From Sporosarcina sp. ACRSM (lineage in GTDB: Bacteria > Bacillota > Bacilli > Bacillales_A > Planococcaceae), in assembly GCF_022346545.1 (NCBI RefSeq), contig NZ_JAKRNU010000004.1, positions 62,001-126,000 of the forward strand: DNA of 64,000 nucleotides, written 5' to 3'. The position numbers were made by a program, and so were the translations under genes. Below the pieces are notes generated by a model. The model had not been told where the DNA came from. It ran no database searches and saw only the letters and a program-made list of their open reading frames with translations. Shown piece after piece: positions 41,470-49,251 of the stretch. Each line of letters starts with the position of its first letter. The stretch's first letter is position 1.

Positions 41470-41661
41470 TTAAAATAGACTGGGTGCATGGACAAGGTAG
41501 TAGTAGATGACGTAAAGCCAACCTAAACAACCATGGATGATTGCCCATCCAATAGACTGGTAGGCGGTATAGGAAATGACCATCGCAAGACAAGTTCCGA
41601 AACCAATCCCCCGTTGTACAAAGCTCACCGTTTTTTGATTGTGATACTCCCTTGCGCGTAT
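41470..41661 (-). CDS. Small membrane protein of up to 63 residues, apparent ATA start
   Basis: The minus-strand frame ends TAYQSIGWAIIHGCLGWLYV followed by IYYYLVHAPSLF and a stop, with two hydrophobic segments (about residues 16-34 and 36-57). Upstream it reads RAREYHNQKTVSFVQRGIGF after an ATA codon at 41661-41659, and AAGGAGG (41669-41675) lies 7 bases before that ATA. No ATG, GTG or TTG is at this place; the next possible start is a GTG 11 codons later, without a good ribosome site. Either an ATG has mutated to ATA or ATA is used. The terminator at 41425-41465 lies just after its stop. The family is not recognised. Confidence 0.5.
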   Translation of the reverse strand: MRAREYHNQKTVSFVQRGIGFGTCLAMVISYTAYQSIGWAIIHGCLGWLYVIYYYLVHAPSLF

Positions 41662-41735
41662 CGCAAATCCTCCTTTTCCATCGGATCATTGGCATTTCTA
41701 CAACTTACGCAGAATGATGAAATTCATGCGAAGCA

Positions 41736-41963
41736 CTTTATCTTCATTCAGCAGAAGACTCCCACCTCCATAGGTGTCGGGATGAATGCAGTTTTGTTTC
41801 CTGTTTAGTGGGTGTTCAAACGCCCGCTGAACGAAGAGTAGAAGGCAACCTAAGTTCGCTGCGTCCTGCAGCAACGGTTGCATGACCCGAGCTCCTGGCG
41901 CCCGGAGCTAGATGCGAGCAAGCTCGAAAAAAATCTGGACGCAATTACGCCGAGGCGTAATTG
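41736..41963 (-). repeat. Mosaic intergenic repeat R2
   Basis: It starts with TTTATCTTCATTCAGCAGAA and the CTCCCACCT/AGGTG hairpin, followed by GGGTGTTCAAACGCCCGCT (also in R1), then ACCTAAGTTCGCTGCGTCCTG (related stretches in R1, R3 reversed, and 62710), and an 82-base block 41882-41963 that is repeated at 59241-59324. That block has CGAGCT...AGCTCG arms and ends in the hairpin CAATTACGCC-GAG-GCGTAATTG. The repeat occupies the gap between the small membrane gene and mgtE. Strand is arbitrary. Confidence 0.75.
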
Positions 41964-42030
41964 ATCATCTTTGTTTTAAAAATTCGTATACAAACCACTT
42001 TTTTTCGGGCAAGCTATTTTGGAAAAACAT

Positions 42031-43389
42031 TCACATCAATTTTGAAATGAACATCGTGGCAATGCCGAAATAGATCAATAGCGACAAAATATCGTTGATG
42101 GTTGTAATAAGTGGACCGGATGCAACGGCAGGATCCACATTGAATTTATGCAAAATGAGCGGGATGACCGTTCCGGCCAATGTTCCGATAATCAAGGTGG
42201 CAAAGAGCGAGGCGCCCACGACGAGACCAAGCACAAAGCTGCCTTGCCAAATAAAGGCGATGATAAAAATAAGAACGGCACAGATGAGCCCGATCATTAT
42301 ACCGACCAGCAACTCACGAAATAATAGTTTCAACATCTTTTTCATATCCATGTCTTCAGAGACAAGACCGCGAACGACAACAGCGAGTGATTGAGTGCCG
42401 GTGTTGCCAGTCATGCCAGCGATCATCGGCATGAAAAAGGCGAGCGCAACGACAGTTTCAAGCGTGGCTTCGAAACGGGAAATGATGCTCCCGGAAATCA
42501 AACCGATGAACAGCAACAGAATCAGCCAAGGCAGACGACGGTAAGTGGCGACGGTCGGCTTCGTTTTAAAATCGATCTCTTTTCCGGAAGCGAGCAACAT
42601 TTCAATATCTTCGTTCGCTTCCCGGACAACGATATCGAGCACATCATCCACCGTGACGATGCCAAGGAGAACACCATCCGCATCCACAACCGGAATGGAC
42701 ACATAATCGTAGCGGCCGATTACTTTTGCGACTTCTTCCTGTTTGGTCAACACATTCACTTGGATCAAATTGCGCGACATGATGTCTTCAATTCCCGCAA
42801 AAGGATCTGCCAGGAGCAGGTCGCGATAGGAAACGACGCCTACAAGTTTTTTATCATCGTCAATGACATATAAATAATTTAAGTACGTTGCGAGTGTCGC
42901 AAAGCTTTTTAGTTTTTTTATCGCACGTTCCACCGTATAGGAAGTGTGGACCCAAATATAACGGTTTGTCATTGCCCTGCCTGCTGTTTTCGGTGGATAG
43001 TCCATAATATGCCGGATGACGGTCATTTCGTCTTGTTTCATCTCCGAAATCAGGGCATCAATTTCAGTTTTGGACAACCCCGATAATAGAAAGGCGAGAT
43101 CATTGTTTTTCATCATTTCCAAAATATCGGTCGACCGGTTCGGATCGATTGTGCGCAGGATATGCAGTTGTGCATCGCGCGACAGATGACGTAATAGACC
43201 TGTCAACTCCTCCATCGATAACCAATCTAGAAAGAGGGGATGATGTTTAACGGGCAAACATTTATATTGGACGGCTATGTCGTATGGCTTCAATTCTTTT
43301 ATGATTTCATGAAAGGTATCTTGCTTTCCTTCTTTCAAAACTTGAATGATGGCACGTGCAATATCGTTTTCAGCAACTTTAGGAACCAT
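42031..43389 (-). CDS. mgtE: Magnesium transporter MgtE
   Basis: The 452-residue protein has the MgtE order: an N-terminal helical domain (~residues 20-130) with LLRHLSRDAQLHILRTIDPN-type repeats, two CBS domains (~135-255; IMDYPPKTAGRAMTNRYIWV starts the first and DYVSIPVVDADGVLLGIVTVDDVLD is in the second) and a five-helix pore domain from ~residue 285. The pore has GNTGTQSLAVVVRGL, and the last helix follows AVASGPLITTINDILSLLIYF. It conducts Mg2+ and closes when the cytosolic domains bind Mg2+. The ATG at 43389 follows GTGAGG by 8 bases. I found no M-box riboswitch in the 99 bases to dacB. It is divergent from the carboxypeptidase gene. Confidence 0.94.
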   Translation of the reverse strand: MVPKVAENDIARAIIQVLKEGKQDTFHEIIKELKPYDIAVQYKCLPVKHHPLFLDWLSMEELTGLLRHLSRDAQLHILRTIDPNRSTDILEMMKNNDLAFLLSGLSKTEIDALISEMKQDEMTVIRHIMDYPPKTAGRAMTNRYIWVHTSYTVERAIKKLKSFATLATYLNYLYVIDDDKKLVGVVSYRDLLLADPFAGIEDIMSRNLIQVNVLTKQEEVAKVIGRYDYVSIPVVDADGVLLGIVTVDDVLDIVVREANEDIEMLLASGKEIDFKTKPTVATYRRLPWLILLLFIGLISGSIISRFEATLETVVALAFFMPMIAGMTGNTGTQSLAVVVRGLVSEDMDMKKMLKLLFRELLVGIMIGLICAVLIFIIAFIWQGSFVLGLVVGASLFATLIIGTLAGTVIPLILHKFNVDPAVASGPLITTINDILSLLIYFGIATMFISKLM

Positions 43390-43488
43390 GGAATACACCT
43401 CACTTTCTCTATGTATTCCCCTTATTTATTTACCGGAAAACATACAAGGATAATCGCTATACTGAAAAAACAAGGAGACGATCGTGAA

Positions 43489-45039
43489 ATGAAACAAAGG
43501 CGTGCTTGGCAAATAGGGATTCTTATTGGAATGATTGTGTTCGTTGGAGGGATGATGATCGCCTTCAATCAGGAGGGAGAGGAAGCAAGCGTCAAGGAGA
43601 TGATTACCGTCTCTGCCGAACTTGAACAATCATTGCCTGAGCCTCTCTCTGACACTCAAGAATTCCCGGAAGTAGACAAGTTGCTGAAGGATCCAAGATT
43701 ACAGGGCGCGACTACTGCGATAAGTGTGCGCCATGCAGTAAGCGGGGAAGTCATTTATGCGCATCAAGGCAATACACGCGTCCATCCGGCATCCGTCATG
43801 AAACTATTCACAGGAGCGGCGGTGCTCGAAACGCTTGGCGAGGATCACCGATTTAAAACAGAGTTGTATATGGATGGGAAGATTCAAAATGGCGTGCTCG
43901 ATGGCGATCTTTATTTGAAGGGGCTGGGGGATCCGACGCTCATGATGAAAGACTTGAAAGCCTTCGCTGCCGAGCTGAAGGCGAAGGGCGTTCGTACAAT
44001 CAATGGTCAAATTTTTGGGGATGATAGTTGGTATGATCAAGTACGGCTTTCTCAAGACTTGAATTGGTCCGATGAACCCTTTTACACGGGTGCGCAAGTA
44101 TCTGCGCTGACCCTTTCACCAAATGAGGACTATGACGCGGGAACAGTGATCGTCGAGGTACAGCCGGGCAAAAAATCGGGCCAAGCCGGCAAGATTCGTA
44201 TGGTTCCTGCCAATAGCTATTTGACAATCGTCAACAATACGAAGACCGTAGCGAAAAAAGGAAAGAAGAACATCCAAGTGGAACGTCAGCATGGGACGAA
44301 CACCGTGATTGTATCGGGAACCATCCCAATCGGTGCATCTAAGGCTCGTTCTTGGTCATCGGTTTGGGAACCGACGGACTATGCCGTTAACGTATTCAAA
44401 CATGTCTTGGAAGACCAAGGCATCGCTGTTTCCCCTGCCTCGAAAGTCGGGAGCAGCACAGTTCCGAAAGGCGCCGTATTAGTGGCAGATAAATCATCGA
44501 TCCCATTGAAAGAATTACTCATCCCCTTCATAAAACTGAGTAACAATGGGCATGCGGAAGTGTTGGTCAAAGAGATGGGGCGTCTGCCGGGCGGCGCAGG
44601 CAGTTGGGAAAAGGGACTGGCCGTCATGGACAATCAACTCGCGTCCATGGGACTGGATACGAAAAACATGCAGCTCCGCGACGGATCAGGTATGTCTCAT
44701 AAAAACCTCGTCACAGCCAACGAAGTGACCCACTTGCTATACGTGGCGCGGTCCAAACCATGGTACCCGACCTTTCTACAAGCATTGCCAGTCGCAGGCC
44801 ATGACGAGCGACTAATCGGCGGTACATTGCGCAACCGCATGAAAGGGACAGCCGCCGCAGGCAATGTCCGGGCGAAAACAGGGGCGCTGAATGGAGTAAC
44901 TGCGCTGTCGGGGTATATTGAAACCAAAGAGGGTGAAACACTAATCTTTTCGATTATGATCAATAATTATTTGAGTGAATCGATTCATGAAGTCGTGGAT
45001 GGCATCGTAGTGGCGCTTGTGGATGTTCGGTTGGAATGA
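43489..45039 (+). CDS. dacB: D-alanyl-D-alanine carboxypeptidase/endopeptidase, PBP4 (S13) family
   Basis: The 516-residue protein has an N-terminal membrane anchor or signal segment (residues 7-26, no clear cleavage site) and an S13 penicillin-binding fold. The three active-site motifs are present: HPASVMKLF with Ser102 and Lys105, KLSNNGHAEV (SxN) near residue 345 and RAKTGALNG (KTG) near 463. The large insertion between the first two motifs is typical of PBP4 (DacB/DacC). It trims or cleaves peptidoglycan cross-links outside the membrane. The ATG at 43489 has AAGGAGA 10 bases upstream. The symbol follows the S13 nomenclature; in B. subtilis the homologue is called dacC. Confidence 0.9.
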   Translation: MKQRRAWQIGILIGMIVFVGGMMIAFNQEGEEASVKEMITVSAELEQSLPEPLSDTQEFPEVDKLLKDPRLQGATTAISVRHAVSGEVIYAHQGNTRVHPASVMKLFTGAAVLETLGEDHRFKTELYMDGKIQNGVLDGDLYLKGLGDPTLMMKDLKAFAAELKAKGVRTINGQIFGDDSWYDQVRLSQDLNWSDEPFYTGAQVSALTLSPNEDYDAGTVIVEVQPGKKSGQAGKIRMVPANSYLTIVNNTKTVAKKGKKNIQVERQHGTNTVIVSGTIPIGASKARSWSSVWEPTDYAVNVFKHVLEDQGIAVSPASKVGSSTVPKGAVLVADKSSIPLKELLIPFIKLSNNGHAEVLVKEMGRLPGGAGSWEKGLAVMDNQLASMGLDTKNMQLRDGSGMSHKNLVTANEVTHLLYVARSKPWYPTFLQALPVAGHDERLIGGTLRNRMKGTAAAGNVRAKTGALNGVTALSGYIETKEGETLIFSIMINNYLSESIHEVVDGIVVALVDVRLE

Positions 45040-45270
45040 ACGGCGGCTCCATCCTTGAGCTGGATATTTATATTAAAAACATATAGAGGAGACTGGGGAG
45101 GAACCTATTTGGGCTAATGTTGCAGTGGCTATACAGAATTAACAGTGCTTGTTAGTTTTAAAGGAGTATTTTGATTTGAGAGGTTTTAGGTATTCATTTG
45201 GAATAGTGGGAAATTCTATTATTAACAAAACTTTTACCTGATTTTTTAGCTTTAGAAAGGAGAGAGGTGA

Positions 45271-46029
45271 ATGGAGTCAATATGGCTAGAGTATGCTTGG
45301 ACATTGTTAATTTTAATCGGATTAGAAGGATTGTTATCGGCTGACAATGCCCTTGTACTAGCAGTTATAGCCAAGCATTTACCCGAAGATCAGAAAAAAA
45401 GAGCTATCAATTACGGAATCATTATGGCTTTTGCTTTCCGGTTTGCTGCCCTTTTTGCCATTTCATTTATTGCGAATGTCTGGCAGATACAGGCAATAGG
45501 CGCAGCTTATCTTCTTTACCTAGGGCTAAAGCATATCATTCGGGCACGATTCGGAAAAGACAATAAGAATATTCATAAGGACGATGAAAAGGAATCGGCA
45601 GGTAAAGGCTACTGGAGCACAGTAGGGAAGATAGCATTAGCTGATCTTGCTTTTGCAATTGATTCGATACTAGCTGCGGTTGCACTTGCCTTGGGTCTTC
45701 CAGATTCACCGCTAGGCAATTTCGGTGGTATGGACGGAGGACAGTTCATTGTTGTTGTTCTGGGAGGTATTGCCGGCCTTGTCTTAATTAAATTTGCAGC
45801 AACTTGGTTTGTGCAACTTCTTGAAAAACGTCCAGCATTGGAAACAACAGCATATGCAATTGTTGCCTGGGTCGGTGTCAAACTTGCTGTAATTACCCTT
45901 GCTCATGAGGATATTGGTGTCTTAAACCATAACTTTCCACACAGTACAGCTTGGACTTTGATTTTCTATGGAGTATTAGTCGGTATTGCCTTAATTGGTT
46001 GGTTTGCGCCGAGGAATAAGTCAATTTAG
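45271..46029 (+). CDS. TerC-family membrane protein (YkoY/MeeF type)
   Basis: A 252-residue protein with seven hydrophobic segments. The conserved acidic membrane motifs are GLEGLLSADNALVLAVIAKHL near residue 18 and ADLAFAIDSILAAVALALGL near residue 125, which may bind metal. TerC proteins of Bacillales (YkoY, YceF) have been linked to manganese export to secreted enzymes and to tellurite resistance. GAAAGGAGAGAGGTGA precedes the ATG. The gene and its surroundings (45040-45270, 46030-46260) are more AT-rich than neighbouring genes, which hints at later acquisition. I see no convincing yybP-ykoY Mn riboswitch upstream. The gap 46030-46266 holds no gene. Confidence 0.87.
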   Translation: MESIWLEYAWTLLILIGLEGLLSADNALVLAVIAKHLPEDQKKRAINYGIIMAFAFRFAALFAISFIANVWQIQAIGAAYLLYLGLKHIIRARFGKDNKNIHKDDEKESAGKGYWSTVGKIALADLAFAIDSILAAVALALGLPDSPLGNFGGMDGGQFIVVVLGGIAGLVLIKFAATWFVQLLEKRPALETTAYAIVAWVGVKLAVITLAHEDIGVLNHNFPHSTAWTLIFYGVLVGIALIGWFAPRNKSI

Positions 46030-46266
46030 AAAAGTATCTCAGGATAATAAAGAGAGAAAAGAAAAGGGAGTATACTTAATTGCACTTAGCATATTCAAAT
46101 TCCATTAAACATTTGTGCTTTCTCTACCTTACGGAATAAAAATTAGATTTTTAAACAACTTTGTTGTCATTGTGCCAATCCACTAAACTTCCCAAATCGC
46201 GTTATCACCAAGCCCTAGTTCATTCTATTCAACTTTAGTTAATGCTTCGATTTGTGTATTAGAGAA

Positions 46267-46309
46267 AAAACAGTACCATGTCCAATGAATTGGACACAGT
46301 ACTGTTTTT
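46267..46309. terminator. Bidirectional terminator between terC and rluF genes
   Basis: AAAACAGTAC...GTCCAA and TTGGAC...GTACTGTTTT form a long stem with an internal 3-base bulge on both sides and a TGAA loop, flanked by A and T runs. Confidence 0.87.
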
Positions 46310-46315
46310 GTTGTG

Positions 46316-47020
46316 CTATCGTTTTGGCTGATAATCCAGTGTCCGGAACAGTTCCGCAAGTTCTTCCTCTGTCAAGTCGCGCCATTGACCAATTGGTAAA
46401 TTGCCGAGATGGATATTGAGGATACGGGTCCGTTGCAGTTTGCGGACGTTATAGCCAAGGGCGGAGCACATGCGGCGGATTTGACGGTTCAGTCCTTGGG
46501 TTAAAGTGATGTTGAAGGTGCGTGGACCGAGCTTTTTCACTTTACAAGGTTTGGTGACCGTCCCTAAAATTTTGACGCCGGATTCCATTTTGTCGATGAA
46601 GGTTTGCGTGATCGGATGATCGACGGTGACGATATATTCTTTTTCGTGGCCGTGTTCTTCGCGCAGGATTTCATTGACGATATCGCCGTCGTTCGTTAAG
46701 AGGAGCAGTCCATTTGAGTCTTTATCGAGCCGACCGATATGGAAAATGCGCAAGGGATGATTGACGAAATCGACGACATTCCCTGCGATGTGACGTTCTG
46801 TTGTGCTGGTGATGCCAACGGGTTTGTTGAGGGCGATGTAGACAAGTTGCTCTTCCGTTTTCACCGGTTTTCCGTCGACTTGTACATTGTCACCATCTTC
46901 GACTTTGCTGCCGAGTTCGGCGGGTTGCCCATTGATCGTAACGCGCCCATCTTCAATCCATTTATCCGCGCCACGCCGCGATACGATACCCGCTTCGCTT
47001 AAATATTTATTGATTCTCAT
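46316..47020 (-). CDS. rluF: Pseudouridine synthase RluB/RluF family
   Basis: The 234-residue protein starts with an S4 RNA-binding domain (1-50, [22 protein letters not shown]) followed by the catalytic RsuA/RluB-type domain. The catalytic aspartate is D99 in [20 protein letters not shown], and [25 protein letters not shown] near residue 185 is the RluF-like block. RluF of E. coli modifies U2604 of 23S rRNA (and tRNA-Tyr). The choice of rluF over rluB rests on the short length and the [11 protein letters not shown] motif. The upstream side holds the repeat array at 47080. It is convergent with terC. Confidence 0.87.
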   Translation of the reverse strand: MRINKYLSEAGIVSRRGADKWIEDGRVTINGQPAELGSKVEDGDNVQVDGKPVKTEEQLVYIALNKPVGITSTTERHIAGNVVDFVNHPLRIFHIGRLDKDSNGLLLLTNDGDIVNEILREEHGHEKEYIVTVDHPITQTFIDKMESGVKILGTVTKPCKVKKLGPRTFNITLTQGLNRQIRRMCSALGYNVRKLQRTRILNIHLGNLPIGQWRDLTEEELAELFRTLDYQPKR

Positions 47021-47079
47021 GAGTTGTCACCCTATCCGCGAAATTGCTTTCCTCCATTGTAGCGCGTTGATAGTAGATT

Positions 47080-47330
47080 CGCCAATAACTCATTGGTAAG
47101 CGCCAATAATTTGCCTGCAAGCGCCAATAATTTGCCTGCAAGCGCCAATAATTTGCCTGCAAGCGCTAATAACTTGTGAACTAACGCCAATATCTAGATC
47201 GCGGACGCCAATAATTATCTTCGCGCTCAAAAAGTTCGCGGAACGCTCAAAGTGCGGTCCGCATGCTCAAAAACTCCCACCAACGCTCAAACTTCAATCT
47301 TCGCGCTCATTCAATCCCCCTCCGCGCTCA
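47080..47330. repeat. Two-phase box array: CGCCAATA every 21 nt, then CGCTCA every 20 nt
   Basis: Boxes at 47080, 47101, 47122, 47143, 47164, 47185 and 47206 (CGCCAATA or CGCTAATA) are exactly 21 bases apart; the three units 47101-47163 are identical 21-mers. From 47224 the box changes to (C/T)GCTCA and the spacing to 20 bases: 47224, 47244, 47264, 47284, 47304, 47325. The spacer sequences in the second part vary. The array lies between the rluF start and the trp leader. Related arrays lie at 25099 and 61174. Confidence 0.85.
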
Positions 47331-47403
47331 TAAGCAAGGCAATCCCCTTCCTCAAATTGTCATACCTTCACCCAATCCAAAGACTTATTTAATTCCGAAA
47401 AGG

Positions 47404-47432
47404 TTGACGATTGGTTTTATTTGTACTATGCT
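47404..47432 (+). promoter_or_regulatory. Likely promoter of the trp operon leader
   Basis: TTGACG (47404-47409), a 17-base spacer and TATGCT (47427-47432) fit a sigma-A promoter. A transcript starting near 47439 would carry a leader of about 390 bases including the T-box. Confidence 0.4.
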
Positions 47433-47568
47433 AGTAACAACTTTTATGTTCGAAGACGGGCAGGAGGTACCGGGAGCGGTGCCGCCCACGGAACAGATGA
47501 GCTTAGACGAGATGAGAATAGCTGAGAAATTGTTGAATAAGAAGAGTAGCAATGGTTTGCGATTTTAA
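47404..47568 (+). CDS. Possible short membrane-anchored peptide upstream of the T-box
   Basis: An open frame reads LTIGFICTMLVTTFMFEDGQ, continues EVPGAVPPTEQMSLDEMRIA and ends near 47568, resembling a short protein with one membrane segment and a helical tail. The coding-like composition is in its favour. Against it: no ribosome site before the TTG (47404) or ATG (47428), the only upstream ATG (47263) lies inside the repeat array, and the promoter of the trp leader would overlap its start. Treated as doubtful. Confidence 0.2.
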   Translation: MTIGFICTMLVTTFMFEDGQEVPGAVPPTEQMSLDEMRIAEKLLNKKSSNGLRF

Positions 47569-47799
47569 GAGAGTCAGTGGTTGGTGGAAACTGATACGCG
47601 ACCTTTGTGAATGGGCTTATGAGAGCTGTTTCGAACCTTTTTTGGATGGTTCAAGGCAGACGTAGATCCCACGTTACGGGAAGTGCTGATGATTCGGCAC
47701 GCTAAGTGGAAGCAGTAATGCTTCAATCAGAGGTGGCAACGCGGTCAATTCCGTCCTCTGCAATCGGACTTCTATGTCCTTTTGCAGGGGACTTTTTTA
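47565..47799 (+). promoter_or_regulatory. T-box riboswitch (tRNA-Trp) of the trp operon
   Basis: The leader begins with AGAGAGTCAGTGGTTGGTGG (typical stem I AG bulge and GGUUGGUG) and the specifier loop region GTGAATGGGCTTATGAG, in which TGG (47612-47614) is the Trp codon. The T-box core AGAGGTGGCAACGCGG lies at 47729-47744, and the terminator GTCCTCTGCA/TGCAGGGGAC with seven T's at 47753-47799. Uncharged tRNA-Trp binding would favour the antiterminator and switch on trpE. This replaces the TRAP system used by B. subtilis. Confidence 0.92.
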
Positions 47800-47831
47800 T
47801 TTTCCCCATAGAATAGGAGAGTTGAGTTGAG

Positions 47832-49217
47832 ATGAGTATAGAGCAGAAGAGTTTACGGACGACGGTGAAGAAGTTGAATGGTGATTCGCTTACCCCGATT
47901 TTGATTTTTAGAAAGATGCAGGGCAAACGGAAGTTTTTGCTGGAAAGTTCCTCCAAGCATGAGGGGTCGGGACGTTATTCGTTCATCGGGATGGATCCGT
48001 TGAAGTCGTATAGCGGCAAGGATGGCAAGATTGAGGAGTACATCTTTAAGACGGGGAAGACGTATCAGCATGAGGGAGATCTGTTTGTTCTGTTGAAACG
48101 GCTGATGCCGCGGATTTCGGATGACCTCGATTTTCCATTCACGGGCGGGGCAGTCGGCTATGTCGGGTACGGGGCAGGAAGAGACGACGCTAAGCATTCA
48201 GAAGACAATCTTGGATTCCCTGAAGTCCATTTTAATATATATGAAACGATTGTCGTGTTTGACCATGTGTTAAATGAAGTGACGATCTTGCATACGGAAA
48301 TCAGTGAAGTGCAAAAGACGCCTGATTTGGACGCATTCGTTGATCAATTGTTAACTGGGCGGGAAAAAGAAGACGGTGGCATTGAACTGGGCGAGTATTC
48401 TTGTCCCGTGACGCAACAGCAATTTGAAGAGCTTGTGCGAGAGGCGAAGCGCCATATTGAAGCGGGGGAAATCGAACAAATCGTATTGTCTAGAAGGTTG
48501 GTTGCAGATTTCAAAGGCGATCCGTTTTCCTTGTATCGCAAGTTGAGAAAGCAGAATCCATCCCCTTATATGTATTACATGGAATTTGATGATCATGTCG
48601 TCGTGGGAACGTCACCGGAAAGCTTAGTCCGTGTATCGGACGGCACCGTGATGACCAACCCGATTGCGGGGACACGAAGACGTGGGAAAGATGCCGCGGA
48701 AGATGCAGCGCTTGAACAAGAATTGCTGGCAGACCCGAAAGAGCTTGCAGAACATGACATGCTTGTGGAATTGGGACGCAACGATATGAATACCATTTGT
48801 GAGACAGATTCCGTTCAGGTGAGGAATTATAAGCAAGTGGTCCGTTATGAACATGTCATGCATCTCGTGTCGGAAGTGGAAGGGAAATTATTGCCGGTTC
48901 TTCACCCATTGGATGCCTTGACGGCTGTTCTTCCAGCAGGAACGGTGAGTGGGACGCCGAAACAGCGGGCGATGAAATTGATTGATGAGTTGGAGCAGAT
49001 GGATCGAGGTATTTACGGTGGTGCGATCGGTTATATCGGTTTTAACGGCAATATGGATTTTGCGTTGACGATCCGCACGATGATCGTGAAAGACGGAAAA
49101 GCCTATGTGCAGGCAGGTGCAGGAATCGTGGCAGCATCCGATCCAACTGCGGAATATATGGAAACGGCGAACAAAGCACGCTCCTTGTTGGAAGTTGTGC
49201 AACGAGAAGACGAGTAA
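47832..49217 (+). CDS. trpE: Anthranilate synthase component I
   Basis: The 461-residue enzyme converts chorismate and ammonia (or glutamine through its partner) to anthranilate. The N-terminal LLESSSKHEGSGRYSFIG is the tryptophan feedback-binding motif; the chorismate-binding core holds PIAGTRRRGKDAAEDAALEQELLADPKELAEHDMLVELGRND, the PAGTVSGTPKQRAMKLIDELE block and RGIYGGAIGYIGFNGNMDFALTIRTM. AGGAGAG lies 10 bases before the ATG. No trpG follows: as in B. subtilis the glutamine amidotransferase is probably the shared PabA encoded elsewhere. The first gene of trpEDCFBA, behind a T-box. Confidence 0.96.
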   Translation: MSIEQKSLRTTVKKLNGDSLTPILIFRKMQGKRKFLLESSSKHEGSGRYSFIGMDPLKSYSGKDGKIEEYIFKTGKTYQHEGDLFVLLKRLMPRISDDLDFPFTGGAVGYVGYGAGRDDAKHSEDNLGFPEVHFNIYETIVVFDHVLNEVTILHTEISEVQKTPDLDAFVDQLLTGREKEDGGIELGEYSCPVTQQQFEELVREAKRHIEAGEIEQIVLSRRLVADFKGDPFSLYRKLRKQNPSPYMYYMEFDDHVVVGTSPESLVRVSDGTVMTNPIAGTRRRGKDAAEDAALEQELLADPKELAEHDMLVELGRNDMNTICETDSVQVRNYKQVVRYEHVMHLVSEVEGKLLPVLHPLDALTAVLPAGTVSGTPKQRAMKLIDELEQMDRGIYGGAIGYIGFNGNMDFALTIRTMIVKDGKAYVQAGAGIVAASDPTAEYMETANKARSLLEVVQREDE

Positions 49218-49251
49218 GCAAGTAGATTAGAAGAGCAGAGGAGAGATCAGG

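Noticed and set aside
42391..42873. Rightward 160-residue ORF inside mgtE
   Set aside because: Antisense shadow of the CBS and pore regions of mg transporter mgtE, rich in His, Asp and Arg; no supporting signals.
43390..43488. M-box riboswitch for mgtE
   Set aside because: The gap to the divergent dacB gene is only 99 bases, too short for an M-box, and shows no matching core.
45040..45270. yybP-ykoY manganese riboswitch before the TerC gene
   Set aside because: TerC/YkoY genes often have one, and GGGGAGG occurs near 45097, but the conserved core and its pairing partners could not be recognised.
47080..47330. CRISPR-like array
   Set aside because: Period is 20-21 nt with conserved boxes of only 6-9 bases. 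There are no 23-40 base repeats with unique spacers of similar length and no cas genes.
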